A DNA stretch of 64,000 nucleotides, from assembly GCF_016086655.4 (NCBI RefSeq), contig NC_052138.2, forward strand, positions 30,019,403 to 30,083,402, read 5' to 3'. Below are positions 36,571 through 48,960 of the stretch, in pieces. How positions within the stretch are numbered: position 1 is the stretch's first letter; each line of letters opens with the position of its first letter. The notes under the pieces are model-generated. The model searched no databases, was not told the origin of the DNA, and was given only the letters and a program-made list of their open reading frames with translations. The DNA is from Lepeophtheirus salmonis (taxonomy: Eukaryota > Arthropoda > Copepoda > Siphonostomatoida > Caligidae). The position numbers and the translations under genes are program-made.

Positions 36571-38814
36571 GCTCAGATTAGATTTAGTTTTGTAAATAAT
36601 TTGTTATGCTTTGATATATCGAAATATGAACTATTATCAATCACTCAACCTTCATTTATTATTAAATCAGTAAGTTTAAAAATGCAGTATGGTATACAGG
36701 GAGCGCTGTATAAAATGAATAAAATATTGTAGGCGTTGATTCAACTCATATTAAAAAGAAAAAAAGGGGTATCCTTTACAAGTTTTCCCGGACATCATTC
36801 TTTCTCTTTCTATCTCGAAATTGGAGACAGCGACAGAAGATAGTTGAAATTCAAATTTTGCAACCTTTTAAAAATAAGGAAATAACTTTGGTACGTCAAG
36901 CGTTGGGACGTGAAGTGAAGAGAAGAATATATTGACGGATGGAGAGGAGAAGGATCTCTACTTTTGCGAATTATTCGGAAGATTATCACTTTGAAGGGTT
37001 ACAAATGAAGATGGAAGTTCTCATTGTGTGAAAGGGCATACTTGAATAAAGAAAAGAAGCATTCAAAAATAAATTAAAGCAGTTCCAAATTTCCAAAATA
37101 TATGTCATCAAATCCACTAAGTCAAGAGACAGAAAAAATCGGTGGAGCATTAATGAAGTTTAAAAAAATTAATGAAAAATATGAAAAAACCTCATATCGG
37201 ATATTGGCTCATAAAAAGGCTAATATACTTGAGACCTATAAAATATGAATGGGCCTAAATGCTTGTGTGATTTCCTTCATTTTTACATACCAGCAGTTAC
37301 TATTTTATACAACTTGCCCGGAGTAATTAGGCCTCGTCTAAAAGACACATATAAATTTACACTCACACGTAACTACTCAATACTTATATCAATTCATATG
37401 TGTGGGGATAAAATTAAAGGAAGCTGGGATTTTTTTGATGAAACGTAGAAAAACGCATTATAAGTTTTTACTTCAATAAAAAACCGAAGAAGATTTTTTA
37501 AAGAGTCAAATACAATATTAAACCACTGTAAAACTGTCAACAAGTTATTAATATGATTGATATTTGTTTCAATTTTTACATGAACATGTTATATACAAGT
37601 TCAGTCATTTTGATCGTGGGGTATTTGAACTTTAAATCGAATTTTGATATCATCAATATAATCAATTTCAGTTGATGAGGCTCTTTTTTAACCAGCGAAT
37701 CCCTTTCTTCTTTTCGTTATTCTTGTAACGTGAACACTTATACACTCTTCTTTAAAAATAACGTTCACGTCATGACGTCTCAGTTTCTTTTATTGTCAGT
37801 GTTATCAAACAACCTATTTTTATGGGGTTCAGTAAACCATAAAAACCGCGGCTCCTAAGAAATGTATCACATTTTTTAAATAATATAAATTATAGGACTC
37901 ATATCAACAGATACGTTTATCATTCTGTCGCAATATTCAAAAAAAGTATCCCTGCATGCTTTTATGTTATCACTACACATATGTGTCCTCCTCTCAAATA
38001 TGAAAGAATAATAATAATAATTTGTATGTGCATTGACCCATAATAACTTTCGCTAGTAAGTGATAGTTTAAGAATGATCTATATTTTATATGAGATATTT
38101 GAATTTTTGTATATATGAAGGTTTTTCCTGGAAGAAATCCTTTTATTATTAAATTAAAATAGTTCTAAAAAATTTAGAATGTCTAATATATGTATGTATT
38201 TGATGTGAGTAGGAATGTTTATCTTGAGTCGTAAGTAGTGTTGTTTTATATACCGGTATTAAGTGCCGGATTTAGGGGTGCATTAGCCCAATTCCTTGCC
38301 CAGATTATTTTTTTAATTCACAAAATAAGTGAAATTAAAAGATTCGAAAATATTTTTTTATATTATAAAAAAAAGATAGAAAAAAAGGGTTCCACACTTC
38401 CGTTCTTTGCATCATGCCCCACTGACTCAAAACCGGACCATCCGGCACTATAGTGGTACCGGTAAATAAATCCACTTCAAATTAGTATTGGAAATATTAT
38501 TAAGTCATAAATATGTTGGTCGATCAATGACGTGACCTCTTCAAATATATACAAAATTGTCATTTATATAAAAAAACAAGGAATGAAAATTATCTTTTAT
38601 CAAAAAATCACACTCCTGGAGACCCTATTCAAGTAAAAATCATGTGGACACCCCTGTAAGTCGCAGTAAAATGCCCTTAAAGACATTTCTGATTTATATT
38701 TTCAGTCGAAAAAGTATTGAAGAGTATCAAAATATCGACACTTATCACTATAATATTATATAGTTTTTACTGACTATTTCTAATAGGTTGCATTTACTAC
38801 TCCTTAGTCTATAG
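36571..38814. other. AT-rich non-coding stretch
   Basis: At 36693 'tatacagggagcgctgtata' resembles a Tc1/mariner terminus and recurs in direct orientation as 'tatacagggagcaccgtata' at 39718. No complete element could be closed with either. No gene is supported. Confidence 0.4.
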
Positions 38815-39001
38815 CAGGGGTCGGCAACCTATGGCACAGGTGCTACTGCTGGCACGCCGAGGAATGTTCACTGGCACACGTAAATTAGAATATATTCCCA
38901 TAGTTTGTGTGTGTTTTTTACCATTATTGTTGACAGTGGCACACTCATTAATTAGAAATGTTGAAGCTGGTACTCTATGTCTCAAAGGTTGCCATCCCCA
39001 G
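38815..39001. mobile_element. hAT-type non-autonomous element with perfect 8-base target duplication
   Basis: The left end reads CAGGGGTCGGCAACCT and the right end, reversed, CTGGGGATGGCAACCT. The sequence 'gtctatag' stands directly before (38807-38814) and directly after (39002-39009). The 187-base element has no coding capacity and is an inverted relative of 24597-24771. The short plus-strand open frame inside it is chance. Confidence 0.88.
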
Positions 39002-39120
39002 GTCTATAGTAATAAAACAAAGTTTATCTGTATGAATGTATGAAAAAAAGTAATAGGCTGCACTTTATATAGTAATCCCTGAGGTAGATGTTAAGATGGG
39101 GTTCTTGTAAAAGCTCTAGG

Positions 39121-39307
39121 ATAGGGGTTCTCAATCTGGATTCGATCGAACACTAGGATTTCGGTGAGTCAGTCCAAGGGATTCAGCAGAGGTCAAAACA
39201 CACATGATCGGTGATGAAACGCTCCATTTGACCAATTATGAAGGGCTCGGGGAATATTCATATGAAACTGGTATGGTTCAGTACCTTTAATTAGATTTAG
39301 AACCAGT
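39121..39307. mobile_element. hAT-type non-autonomous element, second subfamily
   Basis: The left end contains TAGGGGTTCTCAATCTGGA and the right end, reversed, ACTGGTTCTAAATCT, an imperfect inverted repeat of the CAGNGGTTCTCAA type. The flanks 'gctctagg' and 'gctctaga' differ only in the last base, as an 8-base target duplication would. It is 187 bases and non-coding. Confidence 0.7.
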
Positions 39308-39319
39308 GCTCTAGATGAA

Positions 39320-39670
39320 GGCAGGAGCAAGAAATTTGGTATTACTTAATTAATACCATTTTTAATGTAAGCTGCTTGTTATATGATTTTGGGGGAGAAA
39401 ATGAATTACTGCTATAAAGAGGATAAGCATCTACATTTAAAATCGCAATAGCTCAGATATTATTATGAAATTCATATATATTTATTTTATTATGCATTTT
39501 TAAATCAATTTACACCAAAGATAGGCGAGAATTCTCCTTTTACATGGAAATGTTGATACACCAACACCTTATTAAATAACGAACAAAGAAGAAAAAATTT
39601 CACACGCAACAACCGTTTTTCCTTTTCTCTTTTTTAAGCGTAGTCTTTTCATTACAAACATGAAACATTA
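39320..39670 (+). repeat. Dispersed repeat, copy 2
   Basis: It matches 23577-23870 block for block, and its right part ('cacacgcaacaaccgttttt') recurs near 24800 and, inverted, at 25530-25560. Confidence 0.55.
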
Positions 39671-41194
39671 ACTCTACATTTGCCAATATAGTATAAAAAA
39701 AGAAAATATAATATAATATACAGGGAGCACCGTATAAAATGAACTCAATCTCACATGTGTTTTAGTTAACCCATTTTTTTTTTAACGGAACTACTTAATA
39801 TAAAAAATGAATATGACTTAACGTAAGGTTTAGCGACAAGATAAAGTATTCCCTGATTTATCAAATCATAATTTAAAATACTAAACAGCTATTATTTTTA
39901 TTATACTGTCTGTGTACTACTGATAGTACATACATAAGCGAACAATACCAAAAACAAACAGAAACAGTATTCCTTGTATACAGGCAAACGTATGTAATAT
40001 TATGATATACATCAGGAAGCATTATGTTCAATACTAGAAACAAAACGTTTGCAATATTTCATTAATACGACTACATTGTTATTTCTTAGATCAAAATATG
40101 TTTACCATATACATCAGGGAGGACTACATACAGTGCAACCTTTGACCTTTTTTTCAGACATCCGGATAAACTTTGCTTTATTAATAAGAGTATTCTTGAG
40201 GAGAGAACGTAAAAGGATTCAGTGAGTAGCTACGTGTGAGTGTGCCCATAAATAACGGAGAGTAACACCAATGATTGTTGGGAAGTTATCATTATATTGT
40301 TAAAACAAAGTTTGTCTGTTTTTCTAGCCCTAATAACTCCGGGCAATGCCGGATACTACCGCTAGTATTCAATATGTTGAGTTGAATATTATGCCTAACT
40401 ATTATTCCTTTAATATTCAATAAATTAAATTTGGAGAGGAAAAGAGATATAATATAAAAGTTTCATAATAACAAAATTAAATGAAAATGGCTATAAGGCC
40501 TCTTTTACATATTTTACTAATGGATTTTTTAGGCATGGACGGATAAATATAACAAGTGAATAGAACAAGATGTAGCCGTCCCAGAGGATCGATCCATGTG
40601 TCTTTGAATTCGTCATGATTCTTCTCTTGTAAAAAATTGATGATAATTGATGAAAAGTTCAAATATATATAGCGGATATGCTGTCTCTCAGGAATCAGGG
40701 ATACCATATTTATTTATACTATCTCACCTGTAGTTATTTTACAAAAAAAAGCATGGATTTTAAAAATAGATCAATCAGTTAAGGGGCAAAATATATATGT
40801 ATTTATAATAGAATGATTTGATTTTCAACTTTTTTCAAAATTCTATTACGGCTTGTCCTGGAAAAGTTGTCATATGGTATCAAAATTACCTATGCAAAAT
40901 TGCATTGTCCTACGGGTTATCTTTAAGTATTACATATCGATCAAATTATAAAAAAAAGGCAAAAACACTTAACTATATACTGAAAAGACATTATGAGTGA
41001 TTTTGCATAAAATAATTTTTTTAAATTTTGTCAACCTATAAAAAGTGGTTTTAAAATATGTTTCTAAAATTGTGTTATGGAACAAAAAAGACAAATGTAG
41101 AAAAGAAAATTTGGAGATCCGTATGTAGCGTGCATTCTTTTTTTTTTTTTTTTTTTTTTTTTTTTGAAAGGAAAGATAAGATTTTCTTATGTTA
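39671..41194. other. AT-rich stretch with dispersed repeat pieces and a long poly-T
   Basis: The segment 40070-40350 is a mosaic of dispersed repeat pieces: 'ataaactttgctttattaat' near 40170 recurs near 53120, and 'gagtaacaccaatgattgtt' near 40260 recurs near 14130, 18250 and 47970. A run of about 28 T lies at 41137-41165. The open frames here are unsupported. Confidence 0.45.
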
Positions 41195-41694
41195 CAGGTG
41201 TGCGCGTATAAAACTGAACACTCCTTTAAGTTTTACGGGTTGAGGGCTTGACGAGGGGTTCTCTTGTAGACCTTAAGGCCAAGATATTTCTTAACTAGCC
41301 GGTTCATGGTCCTTCTGCTGACGTTGGACTCCCTGGAGAGGCCGCTGACGGTGACCTTTTCCTCTCTTGTCCTCAACAGACTTTTTCACAGCAGCAACCA
41401 TTTCGTCTGACCTTCAAGGCCTTGATTTAGATCTTGTGGTCGCCTCAGGAGTCCCTTTGGCAATTCAGTGGGAGTTATTCCCCGCGCGGAAAGTTCCAAA
41501 ATTGCGACTCAGCGTCTCTCCATATTATCGGCTGTTGTTTCACTGTTGCTATTTAGATTTTGCTGGAGTTTTGTTTATAACTAGTCAAGACCCTTGTCTT
41601 GAAGTATAAATCGGTTTCAACTCAATAAAATCACGAATATGTGCATGTGCACGTAAAATTTAAAGGAGTGTTCAGTTTTCGACGCGCATACCTG
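41195..41694 (-). mobile_element. Tc1/mariner deletion derivative with long terminal inverted repeats and TA target sites
   Basis: The left end reads CAGGTGTGCGCGTATAAAAC and the right end, reversed, CAGGTATGCGCGTCGAAAAC. Both continue as TGAACACTCCTTTAA, giving inverted repeats of about 45 bases with few differences. TA stands at each side (41193-41194 and 41695-41696). Inside, on the minus strand, a transposase helix-turn-helix remnant is readable: TREEKVTVSGLSRESNVSRR, TMNRLVKKYLGLKVYKRTPR. No catalytic region remains. It is a 500-base non-autonomous element whose ends look well preserved, so it may have moved recently with help from an intact relative. Confidence 0.82.
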
Positions 41695-41696
41695 TA

Positions 41697-42362
41697 TTCT
41701 CTTTTCTTTTTTTTGCTCCATACGGTAGTTTTAGAAAAAAAAACCATTACTACTGTTTTTTATAGGTTATAATAATGTCTATCATAATTAATTAACGTTT
41801 TATTTTCATCCTATGGGCAAAATAAATAACTTTTATCTCCTTTCAAACTTTGAACTATTTACATGTGCTACTTAAAGATGACATAGTTGGAAAATGAAAA
41901 ATTGTATTACTGGGTATTTCCATTATATTTCAGCAAATGCAATATAACCATGGTTGAATTATGGAAAAAAAATGTTTAAAAGTAGCAGGTTTGCAGTTAA
42001 ACATACACATCCAAAAAAATAATTTTAAAATCACCCAACCAGTTAACGAGATATGGCCCTTTTTATAATCTTAACCACTAGGTGACGCTCACATATTAAA
42101 AAACTTAAATTACTGATTTTAGAGTATGATTTTGGTATGAAATTATATGTTTTTTGGGATGAGGAGCTTGAATTTGATGTTCTAATCAGTATAAAACTAA
42201 GGAAAAGCAATTATTTTCAATGTTTTATGTTAAATTAACATGAAATTTGCATAGTTGAATTAAAGCTGAAGGAAGTAACTAACATAATCAAAAAAATTGA
42301 GTGGAATAAATATGTAACTCTTGAAAAAATCAAAATTAAAATTTTGTGCAAAATTTTGAATA
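41697..42362. other. AT-rich non-coding stretch, nothing recognised
   Basis: No gene or repeat end recognised. Confidence 0.4.
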
Positions 42363-42397
42363 CGACTGAAGGACAGAGCCCCCACAGGTCCTTCAGT
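42363..42397. repeat. Perfect 11-base inverted repeat (short hairpin)
   Basis: 'gactgaaggac' is followed after 13 bases by its exact reverse complement 'gtccttcagtc'. RNA from either strand could fold into an 11-bp stem. No long open frame surrounds it. It may be the fused ends of a small mobile element or simply chance. Confidence 0.6.
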
Positions 42398-43129
42398 CAT
42401 GACCATAATACTATTGAGAAGTATTTACGTTTTAATATTTTTCCTAGTACGTCTTTTATTTTCTTTGAAGGGTCTTAGAAAAATCGTACTTTAGTCAGTG
42501 GCAGTGGGCCAAAGGGGAGGTGCCCACTCCTGTGACTATTTTTATAAGGAAATTTGGAGAAATATATAAAGCAAGTTCAAAAATCTATATTTTATGCAAA
42601 TTTTTATGTATACGGATATGTAACTTTTAAAATTGATGAGAGATGTCTTATAATGTCGTATATAATTGTAAATAATAGAGGCATTGATGAAAAAAATTTC
42701 ACAAACATGAATATAAAAGAGTACATAATGTAAAGCAAACATGTACTGGCTCACGTGGTCCAAATACTTTGGAGTGTTGTAGTTGGCTTCAACCCCAGAT
42801 AAGAGAAAATATAGTTAAATAATATTTTTGAACCTATAAACGTGGATACCTTTATTGTAGATTGCAAACTTACCTCCAAAAAAGAAACATAAAACAGGCC
42901 CAAAATCAGTTGGGTCTCAGCAATTTTTGTTGAAAATTGTTTACAGCTTAATAAGAGCATATTTTAATTCAACCAGTCAAGGTTCAGAACACAGAGTAGA
43001 AAAAAAGAAGAAATAAATTGACGCCCGACCAAAAAGTACAGAGTTAATGTTTATGTTATTGATGTAACGCTGTGTATACATTAGTGGTATCACAATACAT
43101 ACTCTCAGTCATCAACAAGAAGAAACTTG
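42398..43129. other. AT-rich non-coding stretch, nothing recognised
   Basis: No gene supported. Confidence 0.4.
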
Positions 43130-43640
43130 AAGCTGGAAAATACATTGAAAACAAACTTTGAAGTGGTCTACTAACCAAACTAACTCCAGAAGCTACCCTA
43201 GAGGCCTTTTGAAGTCAATCCAAAAATGAAAACGACTGAGCTGGCCAGGTAGAAAATATTTGGCAAGTCCACAGTGACAAGAGTAATAAAAATTGCTGGT
43301 GGTAAGTCCCTAAGGCTTCAGAAACAACCTTTATTTAGCTAGATCAAAAAAAAAAAAAACAAAAGACTCGTCTCCAGCGCTGAAAAAGCATTCTGAATTA
43401 TGTTAAACAGGGTAATTTTCTTCATTGATGAAAAAACGTTCACTGTTGATCTTATTTCTAACAGGCAAAAGGATAGATATGAAACCCTAGATAAATCCTG
43501 GGAAAGCAGAATCCTGAGAGAGACTCTCATGCCTGACCCTCCAGACCATCTGGTTGCTGACTTAGAGCATGCCCATGATGTTGATGGGACCGGCGCAAGA
43601 CTAGGACAACAATCTCTTTTATTTGCCTTCTACTTTCCAC
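43130..43640 (+). pseudogene. Tc1/mariner transposase remnant
   Basis: Across frames one reads TRVIKIAGGKSLRLQKQPLF (the linker 'KVGGKSLVRVERPLLT' of related copies) and the first catalytic block VIFFIDEKTFTVDLISNRQK. After DRYET the similarity fades into a GC-richer segment. Stops, an A-run near 43348 and frame changes break it. The second and third catalytic residues cannot be identified. Confidence 0.65.
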
Positions 43641-45465
43641 TTCAGAGTATTTAATCTGATCTAGACAGCCTACCTCTCTTCTAAAGCTGACATGCCAAAA
43701 AGTTTGAACCGGATGTTTACAAAAGAAATGTCTACGCAACCTCTTAAATTTTCATTTTAATAAAATTATAATACTTTTTGAAGGTTAAGTATAAGTCTAA
43801 AAGGACCAATGGAACAAATATGTTTCATTTTAAACAAATCTAGATATAAGCAGAAATAACATATTGTACGAAAGTTTTACAACTGTAGTAATAGCATATT
43901 ATTCCATATGTTATCGCTCACTCAATCATTTGAAAAAAAACGCCCTACAAGGCACCTTCCATCATTGTTTGCATTGCAAGGAATGACAGTAGGGCTCAAG
44001 TGTATCTTACTCCACTAATTTGTCTATTTATTTCACATCAAGGTAAGCTATGGACATTAAAAACATACTACAATATGTAATACTATTTAATTTTATTAAT
44101 TGGTAGGTGTATGTGCCATTTGAGCAGAATGTTTTTATCATCTATTCACACATATGTTCTATTTCAATAAAAAGTGAATGAATTTGTTTTTAACTAAATT
44201 TTATGCCAGTTATATAATGAAATGACGGATATTAATGCTAAAAACATAATAACACTTTTTTTTTTAATTTGCTTGTAGGGATAATATCGTATTAAATGTT
44301 TTTGTAACCCGGTACCACTATAGGTCATGTATACCGAACTTGTTTACTTCTGTTGAAAATAGTTGAGTATCCCTGATTTAAATGATACTATGGTTACTAA
44401 TTTGCTCAGCTTAATATAATAACGTAACCATACAAAGAAGTAATAAATTATGCCCCATTTGTACATGCTTGATTTACTATACAACATTAGTTAAAAAGGT
44501 TTCTCTTAGACTTTCTTAGTTAAGTACAGGATTCCCTCCTTTTTTTCTTTAAATCTTTATTGATGATGTTATAACAATAATATTGGACGGAATGCTTTCA
44601 AGAGTTTCTCTTTCGAGTAAGAAAAAACATCATTATAAGATATATGTAAGTATATACAGTTTTTTTAGTCATGCTAACTGAATACTTTTCATACATCATT
44701 GGCCATAAAAAAGAGAAATGTGGCTTCTTCTTTTAAAATTTAAGACGATATTTAAATCAAACTAATTTAAAAGTACATTAAAAGTTTATTGGAGTAAACA
44801 ATGAAGCATAAAGAGATCCCAGGATTTTTTTATGATAGGATTTTTTTATTATGCTTTATCTTATATAATGTACTTCCTTCTTCTTTTTCTTTTTCAATGA
44901 GCTATAGCTACACACTCGTTGTAAAAAATGAGTGCTCAAGTCATATTTTATACTGTATAGAGTTGTAGAAAATATGGATAAAATAATGGTTTTCTGACTA
45001 ATGTTTAACTTCCACCACGCTTTTTTATAGTGAAGTCAAAGAGTATATGACTTGCTTTTGTATTAGACTCCGGTTTAACTGCCAAAATTGGTAAAATATC
45101 AAGTTTCGAATTCTTATAAGTGATACATGTTTTCTAAACCAAAATTTTACTTAGAATTCAAATTTGAAGTCAATCATACACAATATGCAATGGTTTTTTT
45201 AATTTAATCATTGACGGAAATAAAAATATATTTTCAGCATTTTCAAGTTCTACAAATGAATCAATTTATCAAACACCTGTGGTTTTGAGGACCTGTAGTT
45301 GTTTTTGAAAATTCGACTTTGATTTAGTCAATATCATGTTGCTACTGGTCATGGGATTGCATTAAATCACGCGTTCGGAAACATTGATATTTTGCTCAAA
45401 AATCTAGTTTATGTTGCTTCGTAAAAAATATAATCAGAAATAGTAAGTACTTTGACTCAAATTGT
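43641..45465. other. AT-rich non-coding stretch, nothing recognised
   Basis: No gene, terminus or strong repeat recognised. Confidence 0.4.
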
Positions 45466-46645
45466 GATGGGGAAGGTGGGGCAAGTCACTACCCCCGGTT
45501 AAGTTGATACACCACTGAATATGAGAGATCTATAGAAAATTCAGAGTTGTTTACCTTAAACATATTGATGGGGACACTATTTTAACTTTTCATTAAATTT
45601 CATAAGAAGATTCAGAAAAATGGACAAGATTTAAGGCTCAAAATTTATATATCTGTCAACTTTGCATATTTGATGTCACTACAGTTTTTGGCTCATATCT
45701 AGTTCTTAAATGGTCATCTTATTAATTTTCACCTGTTGGAATTGTTCATTAGACATTAGTAAATGATTTGAATAATTAAATTCGAGCATATTTTTTTCGT
45801 TTACTTCATCATGATATTTGAACTGAATTGGGGCAAGTTGAAACACTTTGTGAGGGGCAAGTTGAAACACTTTGTGAGGGGCAAGTTGATACATGTATCA
45901 ACATTTGACATGCTTCTCTTCTGCATGCACGAACAGTACGGGAACAGTAACATTGATAACATTGATATACCAACCAAGAGTAAAGCATCTTTTCCGTCCA
46001 TCTCTTCAGAAAATTCTTGTAGTTCAATACAAAATGGTAAATTGTCAACAATAAGTGAAGTCCCTCCTAAAGTATTATGCCCACTACCTATAGCCCAACA
46101 AAAACCATCCAAAAATAGACGTTGCAAAGTATCATGTTCTATTCTCACAAAAACACCACCAAAATGTGAATAAAAAGGATTATTTATTATTTAAATTATG
46201 ATTATTATTATGAGCTAAGTGAAATATTTGTGTATTTGGAAAGAAATATGAATAAAATGAGTATTGTCTTCATAAAACCATGACAGTGTGTTTATTGACC
46301 AGGGTCTGATGTATACCTAATTATGGAATTAATTTGAATAGACTTGATAATTTTCATATCATCAATATGTCAATTTGTCTCAATTGTTTCTTATCTTAAT
46401 CAGTCATTTGTTTAGATGTATCAACTTGCCCCATGACATGTATCAACTTACTGCTGCCCTGAGGTTTATATTATTGAAAAAATAAGAAAGAATATCATAT
46501 GCATCATATATATGCATGATTATATTTTGTTAGGTAACTCTTTTGGCTACCTAGTTACAAAATATTAGCCGAAATAGATGGTTCTGAACTTTTTGAGGAC
46601 GTAAAAACCAAAAAGTGTATCAATTTATCTCACATTCCCATATTA
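45466..46645 (+). mobile_element. Probable pogo/jerky-like element remnant with GGGGCAAGTTGA repeats
   Basis: The word 'ggggcaagttgatac' or close variants occurs near 45478, 45498, 45833, 45857 and 45880 in plus orientation, and inverted near 46416 ('gtatcaacttgcccc'), 46440 and 46617. It encloses a pogo-type transposase C-terminus. Repeated subterminal words facing inward from both ends suggest transposase binding sites. Exact ends are uncertain. 'ggggaaggtggggcaagt' at the left and 'cccatatt' near 46640 are candidates. Confidence 0.5.
45811..46173 (+). pseudogene. Pogo/jerky-like transposase, C-terminal fragment
   Basis: The open frame ends STISEVPPKVLCPLPIAQQK, PSKNRRCKVSCSILTKTPPK. This matches the tail of CENP-B/pogo-type (Tigger or jerky-like) DDE transposases, where 'ISPEDIRPLPKA-PRK--RRRGKS-I-TDTP' precedes the stop. 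Its start, residues 7-27, is made of two copies of the GKLKHFVR unit encoded by tandem 24-base repeats ('gggcaagttgaaacactttg'). Those repeats are non-coding in origin. The DDE core is missing. Confidence 0.6.
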
Positions 46646-47939
46646 TTTTCATAACTAAGTATCTCCTGGGTATAATCGATAAAACTTTTCATGAATATTG
46701 CTCATTCCGTATTTTTGTCAAGGCCTCTTGTAATGCGAAATTTTCCAAAAATTTAAAATGCAAAAATTACACCTGCTAAGAGAAAATTAAACACATCAAC
46801 CTGAAAGATACTATTTCTGGTAAAAACAATTAAATATATATAGCTTCTAACGTTTTTATGTGCCATCCATTTTAATAATAGACGGTTCTTTTTTTTCACA
46901 ACTCAATAAGATTAGGGAGTAGGGATAATATTTTTTTTTTTTTTTAATATTTATGCACAATAAATAGTATAAATCAAGTATCAATTTAAAGCTTATTAAA
47001 TTACCAATAAAGTGATAGGTAAATCAAGCATGTAGACTTTTTTTATAAGTAGATATGGCTACCTAAAGCCAGGCATTTATCGAAAAGTAAGAATTATTGA
47101 TCACCGTTTGTCACTTGACACATATTTTTTTTAAACGCCATTGCACAAAAGTTAAGGGATAAAAACTGAACAGACAATTTTATTTTAATGTCCTGGCTAC
47201 TATATATCCTTGTAACATAAATAATGGTCTTTTAAATACACATTGTTGATCTTATAGGTCTACAAAATTGGGATTTTAAATTTTTTTGTTCAGCAAAAAC
47301 AGTTATTTTTGGGTAAAATTGATCACGAATTCAAATTTATTGTCTAAGCGACACAAGATACAGGATTGAAAATTAAAGAATCATAATTTAAAGACATTTT
47401 TTCCCTAGAAAAGACTTATTAAATAATTTTCAATGCTTACCCTAAATATTTTTTCAGACTTTTGGGAGTGAAACCAGGTTCAAATCTTCAACCATGTCAT
47501 ACACTGTTACTACTAATCATATAATTTCTTGTATTATATGCTGTTAATATACTGTTGTTATACTTTATGACATCAAAATCTGTCTGCCTTACCCATCCGT
47601 CGGTACAGTACATAAAAATGGAAAATTCTAGCAAGTTCGATTATATGATGGTCTAACTTTGTATTTCTATTAAACTCGGGTTGGTCTAAACATCCGCAAG
47701 ATTTCATTCATTCTTGCGTACCTTTCTAATACAACTCTACACAAGTATAGGTACTTCCTTTTCTTTTCTTTTTTAATATGGCAATCACAAGTGATTAAAA
47801 TGGGGTACATTTTTGTAGCTCGTCCCGAGTAAGGTTTCTTTTCTTAAGCTCTTGTCATTATTATTTAATTTATGAGGAGTGAACTTCCTTTTCTGCTAAA
47901 GTCATTGATGTATAGTATATAGTATACGAACCCGGGTTG
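46646..47939. other. AT-rich non-coding stretch, nothing recognised
   Basis: A T-run near 46930 is the only notable item. Confidence 0.4.
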
Positions 47940-48020
47940 AACATTTGCGTGTGCTCTTAAAAGACGATGAGTAACCCTGCTAATTTGTTGTTGAGTTATG
48001 ATTGTAAGACCTTGTGGACT
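47940..48020 (+). repeat. Uninterrupted copy of the dispersed repeat split by the DD37D element
   Basis: 'gtgctcttaaaagacgatga' and 'gttgagttatgattgtaaga' correspond to 'gagctcatgaaagacgaaga' (18220-18250) and, across the insertion, to 'gggagttg' plus 'tgtgtaag' at 18270 and 19617. It therefore serves as an empty-site comparison for that insertion. Confidence 0.5.
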
Positions 48021-48295
48021 CGGAGTACGAGGGAAGTCTGAAAAGTTTCCTACCACAAGTGAAAATGGTAGCACTCTAAAATAAAAGCTAGATCCATCAA
48101 AGTTGCATTTGTTGACAGTTATTCAGCAAAGGGTTAGACATTTTGGAAGTACAGTTGTTATGTAACAGTTGTTTGAGGTTGTTGTTTTTTTTTGTGAAAA
48201 TTGACAAAATCGAGTTTTAAATATTTATTTTTGAAAGCGTAATCCTTATCTAAATTGACTCAAACAAAAAAACAGAAAGTGTCTCGTGAACAATC

Positions 48296-48960
48296 ATGTT
48301 GTTGAGAGAAAAACACGCCGAGTACTATTTAGACGGGTTACAGAGATTACCATACTAAATATCCTGTCCATTAAATGGTCCTTGGCATTATGACCTCTGA
48401 TGGAAAAGATGTATCTGCTCTTTTTCAAAGCTGGACAGAAAATTGGCCAGGAGGCCTATTATAAAGTGCTCAGGTAAAAAATCTTCCCATGACTAAACAC
48501 CAACTACCCGGAGGGTAACTATGTGTGGAATTAGGACGGCACCCCCTTTCAAACGTCCGCCAAGTGCAAAAAGTTTTGCACAGATGGCATGGCTTGATTC
48601 TGGATCAATGAGATATGGGCCCTTCCTCACCATATTTGAACCCATTGGACTTTTCTATATGGAGAGAGGGAAACCAACAGTACCTCACATTCAAATATGG
48701 ACTCACTAAACTCCTCCTCCATATTGGCTGCGTGGGACAACATGTCAGTGGAGCTTGTCATCAACTCCTGCATGCCCTTTAGGTTTTTTCAAAAGCCTTG
48801 TCTACATGTTTTGTTAACATTATTTATTTTTGCCTATTTTTGTAAATATAATATTATTAATGCATTTCTCAATCCATCTCTCGAGTCCACATTTTGTTGC
48901 CCTACCCTGTATACCATATGTACTTTTTTTTTCCATAATGTTTCCATTCGGCTAAGACCT
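48296..48960 (+). pseudogene. Tc1/mariner transposase remnant
   Basis: Successive frames read MTSDGKDVSALFQSWTENWP, the second-catalytic region in damaged form (TAPPFKRPPSAKSFAQMAWL in place of the DGAPAHTAK-like pattern), SSPYLNPLDFSIWRE with the third catalytic Asp, then NMDSLNSSSILAAWDNMSVE and LVINSCMPF. This is the C-terminal two thirds of a transposase from the same group as 35130-35854. Upstream at 48026 'gtacgagggaagtctgaaaa' looks like an eroded mariner terminus but may belong to a different element. Confidence 0.7.

Noticed and set aside
45706..46148. Minus-strand frames with repeated LAPHKVFQ and VSTCPSQS units
   Set aside because: They are translations of the same 24-base tandem repeat in other frames. 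The plus strand carries the pogo-type tail.
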